The notes under the pieces: model-generated | What the model was told of the DNA's origin: nothing | The model's input: the letters and a program-made list of their open reading frames with translations, nothing else | The model's database searches: none | Assembly (NCBI GenBank): GCA_019054805.1 | Contig: JAHQIY010000009.1 | Span: forward strand, 1,302,001-1,366,000 | DNA: 64,000 bases | Direction of reading: 5' to 3' | Source of the DNA: Brachionus manjavacas | Taxonomy: Eukaryota > Rotifera > Eurotatoria > Ploima > Brachionidae | In this document: positions 35,117-45,799 of the stretch, in pieces | How the letters are laid out: every line of letters begins with the position of its first letter | How positions within the stretch are numbered: the first letter of the stretch is position 1 | Made by a program: the position numbers and the translations under genes

Positions 35117-35770
35117 TAGAAATTTACAAATGAATTGGCCTTTTAAAGTTATTTAATTTTTTTTAGTAAAACAAAATTAAATAAAATAAAAATTTCAAAA
35201 CTTTTTTTTAAATCTTTTCCAAGCTCAACGATGTCTTTTTAGAATATACCCATTTTACAATTAATCCAAATAATTTTTTGAAATTGAACAAAACAGTCTT
35301 CTTTTTGGTAAATTGAAATTAAAGAAAATAAAATATATTTAAAATATTTTGCAACAAAGTGATTACAACAAGATGTTGAAAATACAGAAAGAGTTTATTT
35401 AATTTATATAGAAACATTTCAATCACTACAATTTTATGTTTAATAAATATTTTGTTAATTTAATAATTTTTTTGTTGAAAAGTTTCATATTTATGGGGAG
35501 CAGTTTTCTAATTATGGGTGATCAAACCTTAGTTCTTTTAACAACGCCTTTCGCTAAGTCAAACTTTTGGTGGTGTATTAAAATTTAGAAAAAATTAATG
35601 TTGAAAAAAAAATATAGAAGACAAAAAATATAGAATCACAAAAACATGTAGAAAAAAAAAATATAGAACTTTAAGTAAATAAAGAAAAAGTGAAAGTCAA
35701 ATTTTTGAAACACATAGAATAAAATATTCAAGTCTCAAAGTTATTTATTATTATTTGCATTTGTTTCAAA
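35117..35770. other. AT-rich spacer in palindrome arm
   Basis: No gene. Repeated ATATAGAA words at about 35605-35670. Confidence 0.4.
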
Positions 35771-35911
35771 ATGAATTTTGATTCACCAAAACATAATAAG
35801 TTACGATCAAATAAAAACTATCAACCTTTAAGCTTAAAGAAAAAAAAAAGAACTAAAAAAGTTATTGATAATATTCAAGAGGTACTAGCCGAAACGTTGC
35901 TCTTTTCTTAG
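35771..35911 (+). CDS. Possible 46-residue basic protein
   Basis: Starts MNFDSPKHNKLRSNK, has a lysine-rich run and ends EVLAETLLFS. The right-arm partner (41899-41760) has one A fewer and is frameshifted. It may be the beginning of the LINE-C leader or ORF1 and not a host gene. Low confidence. Confidence 0.3.
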   Translation: MNFDSPKHNKLRSNKNYQPLSLKKKKRTKKVIDNIQEVLAETLLFS

Positions 35912-36059
35912 TCTCACACAACCTAATCTTTGTTATTTTCTACTCTAAACTAAAATCTTGGCGATTTTATGCCCGGCCTAGCGTTTTTCAACTCTCTCCT
36001 TCCCCGTCTTTTTATCTCATAAATTTACAAAAATTTTCCTTTTTTATTTTTTATATTAC

Positions 36060-37093
36060 TGTTAATATTGTAACATTACCGTGCTAGGGTCTTTTCATAT
36101 ACAATTACTTTTTTAGTGACCCTAAGCTCGTCCGTTCACTGTTAAATTCAAGCTTTTCTTTAATCCATGTTGATTTAAGGACTAACCAAGCATTGTATTA
36201 CAGCTTACATTCCTTTTACAATTTTTTATTTAGAACATATTGAAATAGAGAGTTTCATTAATATTAACTCATGTGACGTTTAAAACTCTACCGTTCACTG
36301 TTAATTCATGCTTTATCTTAATCTAAAGTGGAAACAGTACAAACTGAGCATTTTATTACTACTTCTATACGTACAACAATTTTTTATTAAGACTTATTGA
36401 AATATAGAGTGTCCTTATACAATTACTCTTTTCGTGACGTTTTAAACTCTACCGTTCACTGTTAATTCAAGCTTTACTTTAATCCATGTTGATTTAGAGT
36501 TCTCACCGAGCATTAAATTACTACTTATATTCCTTTATTATTGTTACATTTAGACTTAATGAAATAGAGAGTGTTCATATAAACTTAGTTCTTGTGACGT
36601 TTTTATTTCTACCGTTCATTGTTAAAACATGCAAAAACTTTCCTTTTTATGCATGAAACTAATAATTCAAACAGGGATAGGAAACGAAATGAATCGAAGC
36701 TTAGTCCTGAGAACTTAAATAGTTCAGTCTCAAAAAACAATATCAAAGAAAAAAAACAAAAACTCTGCCAAAGTATTAGAACCAAAAGACAATCATTCCG
36801 TGAGTGAAGCGTCAAAATCAGTAAATCACAACACAAGCAATTAAACTTTAATCTTTTTTATTTTCTTAAACTTTTTTATCTATTTATTCTAAATTTTTCT
36901 AAAATGTTAAAAAAATCCTCTTATAATCTTCCTTGCTAAAAGATTATCCACTGGATTTGTAACTCTCTATATAACAAAAAGGAATTTTTGAGTTTTTCCT
37001 CAGCAAGAACAATCCCGACATAGTTCTTTTGAATGAAATCAAACTTGATACTTCCAAGGCAAACTTTTTACTAAACATTCCTGGTTTTTTTTT
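36060..37093 (+). mobile_element. LINE-C 5' part (left palindrome arm)
   Basis: Tandem ~160-bp monomers (36132-36612), a short ORF1-like frame (36619-36842) and the start of an endonuclease (LLNEIKLDTSKANFLLNIPG, ending about 37090). It is cut by the palindrome's inner boundary. The 5' limit of the element is uncertain and may lie as far left as 35880. Confidence 0.75.
36132..36612. repeat. Tandem ~160-bp LINE promoter monomers (left arm)
   Basis: CCGTTCACTGTTAA-type units start at 36132, 36291, 36452 and 36612, giving periods of 159, 161 and 160 bp. Each unit also contains AAGCTTTxxTTTAATC, GAAATAGAGAGT and GTGACGTTT words in the same order. Their place just before an ORF suggests promoter monomers of a LINE. 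Confidence 0.85.
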
Positions 37094-37149
37094 GAATCAT
37101 AGTAATGTTCGATATTTTCCACGCTTTAGGGACTTTACGTTAACGAAGC
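37094..37149 (-). mobile_element. LINE-C RT fragment, left of LINE-B insertion
   Basis: Minus-strand reading KVPKAWKISNITMIQKK continues the LINE-C RT that starts at 40310-40200, so LINE-B split the LINE-C copy. Its left end is the palindrome junction. Confidence 0.7.
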
Positions 37150-40100
37150 CGCCAAGTTATTAAATATCCAAAAATGAACAAGAAGACAAATCAATCAACT
37201 TTAAGAACAAAACCTCTTAATAAAACAAGGTTAGTAATTACACACTGGAATTGTCTTCATTTACCTAGTAGGGTTCATCTCTTAGCCAATTTTTTAGCTC
37301 AAAAATGTCCAGACATTGTTTTGCTCAATGAACTAAAGATAGATTTAAGTGAGGCAAATATTTATCTTGATTTTCACAATTATCAATTCATAACAAAACC
37401 ACGCAACAAGTATGGAGGAGGAGTAGCAATTTTAATTAAAGAAGGAATTGAATTTATACAAGATTTCTCTTATGAGGAATTCAATTCCGAACTTCTTTGT
37501 ATAAAAATGAACTTAGGAAAGAATAGTGAATTGTTTGAATTTAGTCTATATAATCCACCCAATGTGCTTCTGAACCTTGAGTTTTTTAAAACTGTTAATA
37601 AAAAATGTAGAAACTACATTTTAGGTGGTGATCTTAACGCCAGAACAAGGCAAATAGGCTGCGTAGGGGAAAATGAAAACGGCATAATGTTGGAAAGAAT
37701 AATCAATGAGTTAGACTTCTCAGTAATTAATGATAAGCGTCCTACTTTCAATATTTTTAATAGGAATTACTTTGAAATTCTTGATCTTTTCTTAGTTTCA
37801 TCTTCTTTAATTGACAAAATAACCGACTTTAGTGTCTTAAATAGTCAAGACATGACTAGTGACCATTTTCCAATCGAAGCATCGATTGATATGGGCTATC
37901 TAGTAGAAAAAAAATCAGCAGCTAAAAGGTTTCACTATAAGAAAGCAAACTGGCAATTATTCAGCGAGATTTTAAATTCTCAAATAGTGAATATCACTGA
38001 AAGTTCCCTCACAATAGACCAACTAAATGATAAAATTACAGAAAAAATTATTTCTACTTCACATAAAAGCATTCCTTATCATTCGCAGATAATCTACAAA
38101 ACCAGTCTTCCCCGAACATTGTTATTCTGATAAAAGAACGTAGGAGAGTAAAAAGAAACTTTCAAAAAACTCGCTGTCAAAATCTCAAGAAAAAATTTAA
38201 TCAACTTACATCTGAGTTAAAGGCCTCTTTAAAAAAATTTTGGAATCAAAATTGGTTTGATTTTATTGAGAGGATGGGAAAAAACCCACTAACAAGTAGA
38301 CCATTCTGGAAAAAATAAATAAATTTAGATCAAAAAAAGGATCAAATTTAATCCCAAATTTGTTTTTAAATGACAAGGAATTCAAAACTAATGAAGAAAA
38401 GGGAAAATGCTTTGGAGAACTCCTATCTTCAATATTTAGTCCTAATTCTGATTTAATAGATCGTGATAAAGATTTCGAAATACTTAATTCTAACTCTGAA
38501 TTATTTAGAAATTATGATCAGTCATATTTTAATGATCCAATTTGCTTAAATGAATTAATTATGGCTCTAAAAAGATTGAAAAATGAAGCGGCATCAGGAC
38601 CTGACCAAATTCATAATCTAATGTTAAAAAACTTACCTAGAAATTCATTAATAGAAATTATAGAACTTTTTAATTTATCTCTTCGAGAAGGTAGAGTCCC
38701 TAAAGCATGGAAAACATCGAACATTACTATGATTCAAAAAAAGCCTCTTCTTTACAAGATCCTTTAAATTATAGACCAATTAGTATAACGAGTTGTTTAG
38801 GATAGCTCCTGGAACGCATAGTATTTTCAAGATTATACAATTATTTGGAACAAAATTCACTCCTTATCCAGGAGCAATCTGGATTTAGGAAACACCGGCG
38901 AACAGCAGATAATCTTTTCTTTTTAATTCAAAAAATTGTGGAATCATTTAATAGAAAAAAAAGAGTTAGCGGCCTTTTTTTGACATTTCTAAAGCCTTTG
39001 ATAGGGTTTGGCATGAAGGTCTACTTTTTAAATTGATTAAAATAAATCCACCTCATTACTTGACTAACTGGATTAGATCCTTTTTAGACTCTAAGACATT
39101 TAAGGTAAATGTGAATGACCATCTGAGCGAAGAATATCAAATAACTGCAGGTGTTCCTCAATGCTCAGTAATTAGTCCTCTTTTATTTAGTATATATATT
39201 AATGACATCCCCAAAAGAAACAAAACAAATAATGAATACTCTCTGCTTTTCGCAGATGATCTAGTAACATTCTTCATTTATAACAAAAAGGGGAACCTAG
39301 AAAATAAGATTAATAAATACCTCAACGAACTAGAACAATGGCTTATTAAATGGAAAATGAAGATATCAGTTGAAAAGTCGTGTTCAGTAGTCTTTTCCAG
39401 GTACAAAAAAGAGAGTGATAATCTTAACTTAAAAATTTATGGAAACAGAATAGTGAGCCAAAAAGAAATCAAATTTCTTGGTATTAAATTTGATTCTAAG
39501 TTAAATTTTAATATACTGGTAGACGAAATTAAAGAACGCTGCAATAACAGGCTAAATATTATTAAGATATTGTCAAACAAAAAATGGGGTCTCAATCAAA
39601 ACACACTAGGAAATTTATATAAATCTTTAGTCGGATCGATTTTAGACTATTCTTTTCCTTGCTTAAATTCATTTTCAGAAAATAATATCAAAAAACTACA
39701 AGCAATTCAGAATACAGCAGTCAGATCTATTCTTAAGTTAAAATATGATACTCCCTCCAACATCGTGCAACATGAAGCTTTTAATAAACTAAAATTACTA
39801 ACAGTCTCGAATCGTCTTTTTGAGTTGAGCGAGAAATATGTTGGGACAGGACTGAGTCATTCTATTCCATTGGTTGAAAGACTGGTGAAAGAATACAAAG
39901 AAGGTTTCGAATCAAGATATATTGAATACCCAACTCCATTGTGTAATTGCTACCTTACTATTTCTTCTTTTTTTCCTGAAACTTGAACTATTTAAACATG
40001 TGCCACATGAAACAATCTTTTCCAATTTATGTCTTTTCAACTTTAATTTTTTTTAGCTTATTTACTCTATTTTGATTCTTTTTTATCTAATTTTATTTAC

Positions 40101-40195
40101 TTTAATTTTATTTTTATTTTATTTTTTTTATTTTATTTTTAATTTATTCTGAAGGAGCTTTAGCTCGGTACAGAAAACAAATAAATAAAATAATA
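37150..40195 (+). mobile_element. LINE-B, long copy in palindrome spacer
   Basis: ORF2-only or 5'-truncated LINE of about 3 kb, with endonuclease and reverse transcriptase, ending in the family 3' motif (GAGCTTTAGCTC) and an AAATA-rich tail. It is inserted in opposite orientation into a LINE-C copy. A second long copy is at 61061-64000 and shorter ones at 17085, 30400 and 31520. The jockey/CR1-like domain order places it among APE-type non-LTR elements. Confidence 0.88.
37174..39986 (+). pseudogene. LINE-B ORF2 (endonuclease-RT), broken
   Basis: The endonuclease (37204-38130) keeps LLNELKID, GGDLNART and TSDHFPIEA, the catalytic residues expected. RT motifs follow: NYRPISIT, QSGFRKHRRTADNLFF, GVPQCSVISPLLFSIYIND, LLFADDLV, FLGIKFDSKLNF. 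The GVPQC box has Cys where Gly is usual. Frame breaks lie in homopolymers at 38110-38113, 38310-38315, 38736-38742 and 38975-38981, and there is a TAG at 38803-38805. The copy at 61-64 kb is intact at three of the homopolymers but shares the A7 run at 38736 and the TAG. Confidence 0.85.
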
Positions 40196-40824
40196 AGGAG
40201 TCAGGTAAGTTTTTTAGCATCATGTTGGATATGTTATCAGGACCAGGAGCTGAGTCGTTCTTTAACTTTTTCAATGTTTTCTTAAGTTCCTCCAGAGGAA
40301 TTTTTGGAAATTAAAATTTTCCTAAGTTATTTTCAATATAAGAACGAATTTCTTTACTTAATATTTGATGAAGTTTTTTATTATTATAGGTTGTTGGTGG
40401 TTGATAAAAGCATCTAATATTAATATCTTTTTTGAAAGAGCCTGACTTTACAGGCACTCTAATAGCCAGTAACTCCCTGTCAAACTTATCGAGTTCATTT
40501 AGCTGATAAAATTTAATTTTGTTCTTTATAAGTAAGGCAACACCACCTCCCCTTGTGTTACGACATTTATGAATAAAAGAAAAACCAGGAATGTTTAGTA
40601 AAAAGTTTGCCTTGGAAGTATCAAGTTTGATTTCATTCAAAAGAACTATGTCGGGATTGTTCTTGCTGAGGAAAAACTCAAAAATTCCTTTTTGTTATAT
40701 AGAGAGTTACAAATCCAGTGGATAATCTTTTAGCAAGGAAGATTATAAGAGGATTTTTTTAACATTTTAGAAAAATTTAGAATAAATAGATAAAAAAGTT
40801 TAAGAAAATAAAAAAGATTAAAGT

Positions 40825-41052
40825 TTAATTGCTTGTGTTGTGATTTACTGATTTTGACGCTTCACTCACGGAATGATTGTCTTTTGGTTCTAATACTTTG
40901 GCAGAGTTTTTGTTTTTTTTTCTTTGATATTGTTTTTTTGAGACTGAACTATTTAAGTTCTCAGGACTAAGCTTCGATTCATTTCGTTTCCTATCCCTGT
41001 TTGAATTATTAGTTTCATGCATAAAAAGGAAAGTTTTTGCATGTTTTAACAA
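40825..41052 (-). CDS. LINE-C ORF1-like short protein
   Basis: 75 codons, Asn/Ser/Lys-rich (SNRDRKRNESKLSPENLN), located between the LINE-C monomers and the endonuclease. No RNA-binding domain recognised. The left-arm copy (36619-36842) has one A fewer and ends early in another frame. Confidence 0.45.
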   Translation of the reverse strand: MLKHAKTFLFMHETNNSNRDRKRNESKLSPENLNSSVSKKQYQRKKNKNSAKVLEPKDNHSVSEASKSVNHNTSN

Positions 41053-41540
41053 TGAACGGTAGAAATAAAAACGTCACAAGAACTAAGTTTATATGAACAC
41101 TCTCTATTTCATTAAGTCTAAATGTAACAATAATAAAGGAATATAAGTAGTAATTTAATGCTCGGTGAGAACTCTAAATCAACATGGATTAAAGTAAAGC
41201 TTGAATTAACAGTGAACGGTAGAGTTTAAAACGTCACGAAAAGAGTAATTGTATAAGGACACTCTATATTTCAATAAGTCTTAATAAAAAATTGTTGTAC
41301 GTATAGAAGTAGTAATAAAATGCTCAGTTTGTACTGTTTCCACTTTAGATTAAGATAAAGCATGAATTAACAGTGAACGGTAGAGTTTTAAACGTCACAT
41401 GAGTTAATATTAATGAAACTCTCTATTTCAATATGTTCTAAATAAAAAATTGTAAAAGGAATGTAAGCTGTAATACAATGCTTGGTTAGTCCTTAAATCA
41501 ACATGGATTAAAGAAAAGCTTGAATTTAACAGTGAACGGA
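41050..41540. repeat. Tandem ~160-bp LINE promoter monomers (right arm)
   Basis: Reverse-complement counterpart of 36132-36612; the same three full periods. Confidence 0.85.
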
Positions 41541-42552
41541 CGAGCTTAGGGTCACTAAAAAAGTAATTGTATATGAAAAGACCCTAGCACGGTAATGTTA
41601 CAATATTAACAGTAATATAAAAAATAAAAAAGGAAAATTTTTGTAAATTTATGAGATAAAAAGACGGGGAAGGAGAGAGTTGAAAAACGCTAGGCCGGGC
41701 ATAAAATCGCCAAGATTTTAGTTTAGAGTAGAAAATAACAAAGATTAGGTTGTGTGAGACTAAGAAAAGAGCAACGTTTCGGCTAGTACCTCTTGAATAT
41801 TATCAATAACTTTTTTAGTTCTTTTTTTTTCTTTAAGCTTAAAGGTTGATAGTTTTTATTTGATCGTAACTTATTATGTTTTGGTGAATCAAAATTCATT
41901 TTGAAACAAATGCAAATAATAATAAATAACTTTGAGACTTGAATATTTTATTCTATGTGTTTCAAAAATTTGACTTTCACTTTTTCTTTATTTACTTAAA
42001 GTTCTATATTTTTTTCTACATGTTTTTGTGATTCTATATTTTTTGTCTTCTATATTTTTTTTTCAACATTAATTTTTTCTAAATTTTAATACACCACCAA
42101 AAGTTTGACTTAGCGAAAGGCGTTGTTAAAAGAACTAAGGTTTGATCACCCATAATTAGAAAACTGCTCCCCATAAATATGAAACTTTTCAACAAAAAAA
42201 TTATTAAATTAACAAAATATTTATTAAACATAAAATTGTAGTGATTGAAATGTTTCTATATAAATTAAATAAACTCTTTCTGTATTTTCAACATCTTGTT
42301 GTAATCACTTTGTTGCAAAATATTTTAAATATATTTTATTTTCTTTAATTTCAATTTACCAAAAAGAAGACTGTTTTGTTCAATTTCAAAAAATTATTTG
42401 GATTAATTGTAAAATGGGTATATTCTAAAAAAAGACATCGTTGAGCTTGGAAAAGATTTAAAAAAAAGTTTTGAAATTTTTATTTTATTTAATTTTGTTT
42501 TACTAAAAAAAATTAAATAACTTTAAAAGGCCAATTCATTTGTAAATTTCTA

Positions 42553-44506
42553 TTACCAACATTTTTTAACTGAAAACTTTTTAAAAGTTTGCCAATCAAT
42601 AAAGTAAGAAGTCACGATGACACGGACTGGCCGTTGATCGTTAATGAACTCTGGAGATGAAGAGTAAAGTTCTTTGGACACACATATGACCATAACTTTT
42701 GAGCCTACTTCAAAATAGACTTGAACTTGCCCACTATTATTAACACCCTCTCCTAAGTAGTTATTTTTAGATAAATTTTTTTGCATAAATTTGTAAATCA
42801 ATATTTGCGCTTTTAACAATGACACTAAAACAAAAAAATATTAATGATTTGAAAATTTTTTATTAAAATTAAGTTAATTGCTGTACATTTTACTTGACTA
42901 TTTAAACTCGCTAGTTTTCTATTCAGCTTATTTATTGCATTTCCAGATTCATCTTTATTTCTTGCATTCAGAATTTCATCAAGCAAGTCTTTTATTTTTT
43001 GCAGCTCATTGGTTATCAGTGATCTAAGTTCAGGAATGTAATCCTGCCACTGATCCCAATGACGAACGAAAGTGTGCATAAAGCCTTGGTATAAATTGTT
43101 TAATTGTCCAGCACCTGTATATCTGAATGTTGACGGAAATTGCACATGAAGCCAATAAGGCAGCAAAAGTTGTTCCATTTCTTTGGATAATTTTTTCCAA
43201 TTTTCCGGGTTGTTATCCTTTTTTAGCTCATCCTGAACAGTCTTGTTTACAACAAAGCTTCTATATTTTTCTGTGACTTTTGCTGATTCAGCTTCTTGAA
43301 CTTCATATTTTTTTATTACATTATTTCGATCATTTTGGGACATTTGATCCATAACCACGTCCGAGTATGTATCCATATCAAGACCATTTTCTGGTAGTCT
43401 TACTATTGCCCTAGGTGTTGTGTCGCTTTGTGTTGAAAAAAAATAAAAATTTTAAATAAAAATTTTCTATTTAGAATACCTTTCCTCTTGTCTTGTTGAT
43501 TGTCCGGGAACAAATGGCGCATAAGAACCATTTTTAGGAATCTCTACAACTACCTGTTTTATTTTTGGATCATACCAATACTGTGGTGTGCCATATTGAA
43601 TCTGATTTATCTGACTAGTAAGAGCATTTATTTCATTTCCTAATGAAACAATATTGCCAGAATTAGCTCCATTTTCAGAAAACATAGCATTGTTAAGTTG
43701 TTCAGTTTTTGCTGCTCGCATTGATTCCAAACTGCTTAATTTAGATTGAGTAGCAAGCTTTGAGCCGATCTGTCCACCACTGTAACCAGCCAAACCATCA
43801 AAAGCATAAGCAGCAGCTGCATCGAAAAATTTCCTCCGTTTGGGTTATCAATTACGTTTTTGACTGCTGCCAATGTTCCTTTCGGCTTGTCACTAATTGC
43901 TGTGTCAACTAAATCGTAAGCAGTTCCTGCGGCAATTCCTGTTGGAATAGCAGCAATGCCTTGAAAAAAATGAACTCTATGAACACCATGTTAATTGTAA
44001 ATTTTAGAGAAAATTTAAAATCTTATTTTAGATTCAAAATGTAAAATATTATTTAAATTTTAAGTCTATAAAATATTTTTTTAAAAAAAATTTTGCCTCC
44101 TGTTGCAAATCCCGCAACTGCACCACTTCCAAGAACAACTACGCTTCGGGTTGCTGCGTTTAAAGCCTCATTTCCACCATTTTCGTCTCCTAGAGCATGA
44201 TGAATCAAGCCTAAAGATTGAAGCAATAATATTTTACTAGTTCATAATTAGTCGATTACCTTTGCAATGGCCAACTACTGGTACACCATTGGCAACATTA
44301 TTAATTGTACCTAGACATCGCTTTTGTGTTTCTAGTGCACCTTTAGAATCCCCAGCAAGTAGTTGTCCAACTGAGGTTGCTTGCGAAACAACCGGGCATT
44401 CTCTAAAAAAATTCTCTTGCGTTCTAGCTGCACCCTCAAAATCACCAGTGATCAGTTGAAAAGTTGATTTTACCTGAGACACACCAGGAATCCAATCAAT
44501 ACCCAT
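42553..44506 (-). pseudogene. Right-arm copy of the GD-EGA-TQ / VPVVGH protein gene, frameshifted
   Basis: Same five exons as 33162-35116 on the other strand. Exon 3 has a run of five A at 43825-43829 where the left arm has six T (33839-33844), which breaks the frame. All other exons are open and identical in translation. If the missing base is a sequencing error, this is an intact second gene. Confidence 0.75.
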
Positions 44507-44732
44507 ATTTAAATTTAAAATTTTAGATTTTTCGAGTTTATATATAATTAAATAGCTTAAGAAAGATAAAATTTTAAATATAACATAGATAAAATGGTTT
44601 TATAGCTGCTAAAATAATGGGAATATTCCCCGCTTATTTTCAAACATATCAAACATAAATAGAAAAAAAGTTACATATAACTCTAATCTTAAATTTAATT
44701 CAGTTGCTTTTATAAAAAAAAGAGATTTCATT
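44507..44732. promoter_or_regulatory. Divergent promoter region (right arm)
   Basis: Counterpart of 32938-33161, with the same TATA-like sites and the GGGAATATTCCC palindrome at about 44619-44630. Confidence 0.5.
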
Positions 44733-45026
44733 ATGAATAAAGAAGAAACTCAAGAACAGAATAGCAACGAGACAACTTCAAATTCAACTACAGCGGCACC
44801 AAATGATGGAAATTTTTGCATCAAATACAATAACGATGCTTTGGATGCCGATTTTTATGAAGAAGATAAAAACATGGTTGAACTAGATCTGGATCAAAAA
44901 GAAAAAATATTAGAAGAGTATAAAAATGAGGTTATTAATATGCAACATTCGACAACTACTTTGACTGAAGCATTCAAAGGGACTCAAATAATACCATGCA
45001 ATGGCAAAATGATTGATGAAAATTAG
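44733..45026 (+). CDS. Small acidic protein, function unknown
   Basis: 97 codons, single exon. The N-terminal half is rich in Asn, Thr, Ser, Glu and Gln (low complexity). The middle is acidic (DADFYEEDKNMVELDLDQ) and probably a helix; the C-terminus contains two short Thr-rich stretches. No signal peptide, no known domain. It is transcribed away from the five-exon VPVVGH gene through a shared ~225-bp promoter, and the pair is duplicated as a unit. The left copy is frameshifted. TTATAAAA sits about 15-20 bp upstream of the ATG. Confidence 0.6.
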   Translation: MNKEETQEQNSNETTSNSTTAAPNDGNFCIKYNNDALDADFYEEDKNMVELDLDQKEKILEEYKNEVINMQHSTTTLTEAFKGTQIIPCNGKMIDEN

Positions 45027-45775
45027 TCTAGATCTAAATTTATTATTTTTTTTAAATAAAATGCTTCCTAATTGAGAATATCTGATTTTGAATTTTAGTT
45101 GACTTTACAGACCACTCTGAAAAGAATTTAGAGACTGTATTTGTCAGTTTTCAAATGTCTAAATTTTAAAAAATTGGTGTTTTATAATAAGGCTGATTTA
45201 AACTGGTCGAAAACGTTTTTAAAATGAGTTTTTCTTAAAGAAATATTATTGTTCCTGAAGCAATAAACTTGTATGGAAATTTTGTGCTTACAATTTTGGG
45301 TCTGTTAAAGCAAAAAGTCTTTTGAGAAATTTAAATACAGATGAAAATATCTTAAAAAAAGTGCAACATGGTTGATTGCGTAAATAAAAAATTGTTTTGA
45401 ATTAAAAGACTTTAATTTTGGTTTGTAATAATCGAACGAAGGAATACGGTAAATATGATGAATAAATTAATTGAATTTAATTTTTTTTTAAATAAAATTT
45501 TAATTAAAAAAAGATTAAGATTTAAATTCAAAATTTTCTTATTTTTAATTTTCAGAAAATTTTCGAAGACTTGAACAACAATTTTTAGGCTTAATTTTCG
45601 AATTTAAAAAATTGAATTTTTCTCGTCAAATTATCATCAAAATTTTTGTTTTGGCCAAAGCAATCATAGTCTTGCAGTGTCTAAGTGGCTTTTTCACAAT
45701 CAAAAAAAATCATTTTGAAATCAAAATCATTAAGTTTAAAGTAAAATTAGTTTAATAATCAGAAATTTTAGTAGT
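45027..45775. other. Outer part of right palindrome arm, no gene
   Basis: AT-rich, duplicated at 31898-32644. No further USP24 exon was found here on the minus strand. Confidence 0.5.
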
Positions 45776-45799
45776 TAAACTAAAAAAGTAAAACATTAC

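Larger units (their letters stand above)
31898..37093. repeat. Left arm of 5.2-kb palindrome
   Basis: Nearly identical to the reverse complement of 40581-45775. Coordinates of paired bases add to about 77668. The differences I found are almost all one-base changes in homopolymer length. The outer end is at ~31898 and the inner end at ~37093, inside a LINE-C endonuclease region. Confidence 0.93.
40200..41610 (-). mobile_element. LINE-C 5' part (right palindrome arm)
   Basis: Reads on the minus strand: promoter monomers (41540-41050), ORF1-like frame (41052-40825), endonuclease (40640-40311, with RNTRGGGVALLIKNKIKF) and, after a deletion, the RT beginning (KKLKNDSAPGPDNISNMMLK, 40310-40200). 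LINE-B interrupts it at 40195. Its endonuclease differs clearly from that of LINE-B. Confidence 0.8.
40581..45775. repeat. Right arm of 5.2-kb palindrome
   Basis: Reverse complement of 31898-37093. The outer end (~45775) falls 24 nt into an intron of the USP24-like gene, so the palindrome directly abuts that gene. Confidence 0.93.

Noticed and set aside
45752..45799. Apparent C-terminal codons of USP24 after VKQ
   Set aside because: They follow a strong splice donor and lead into the palindrome; read-through of an intron, not a true C-terminus.
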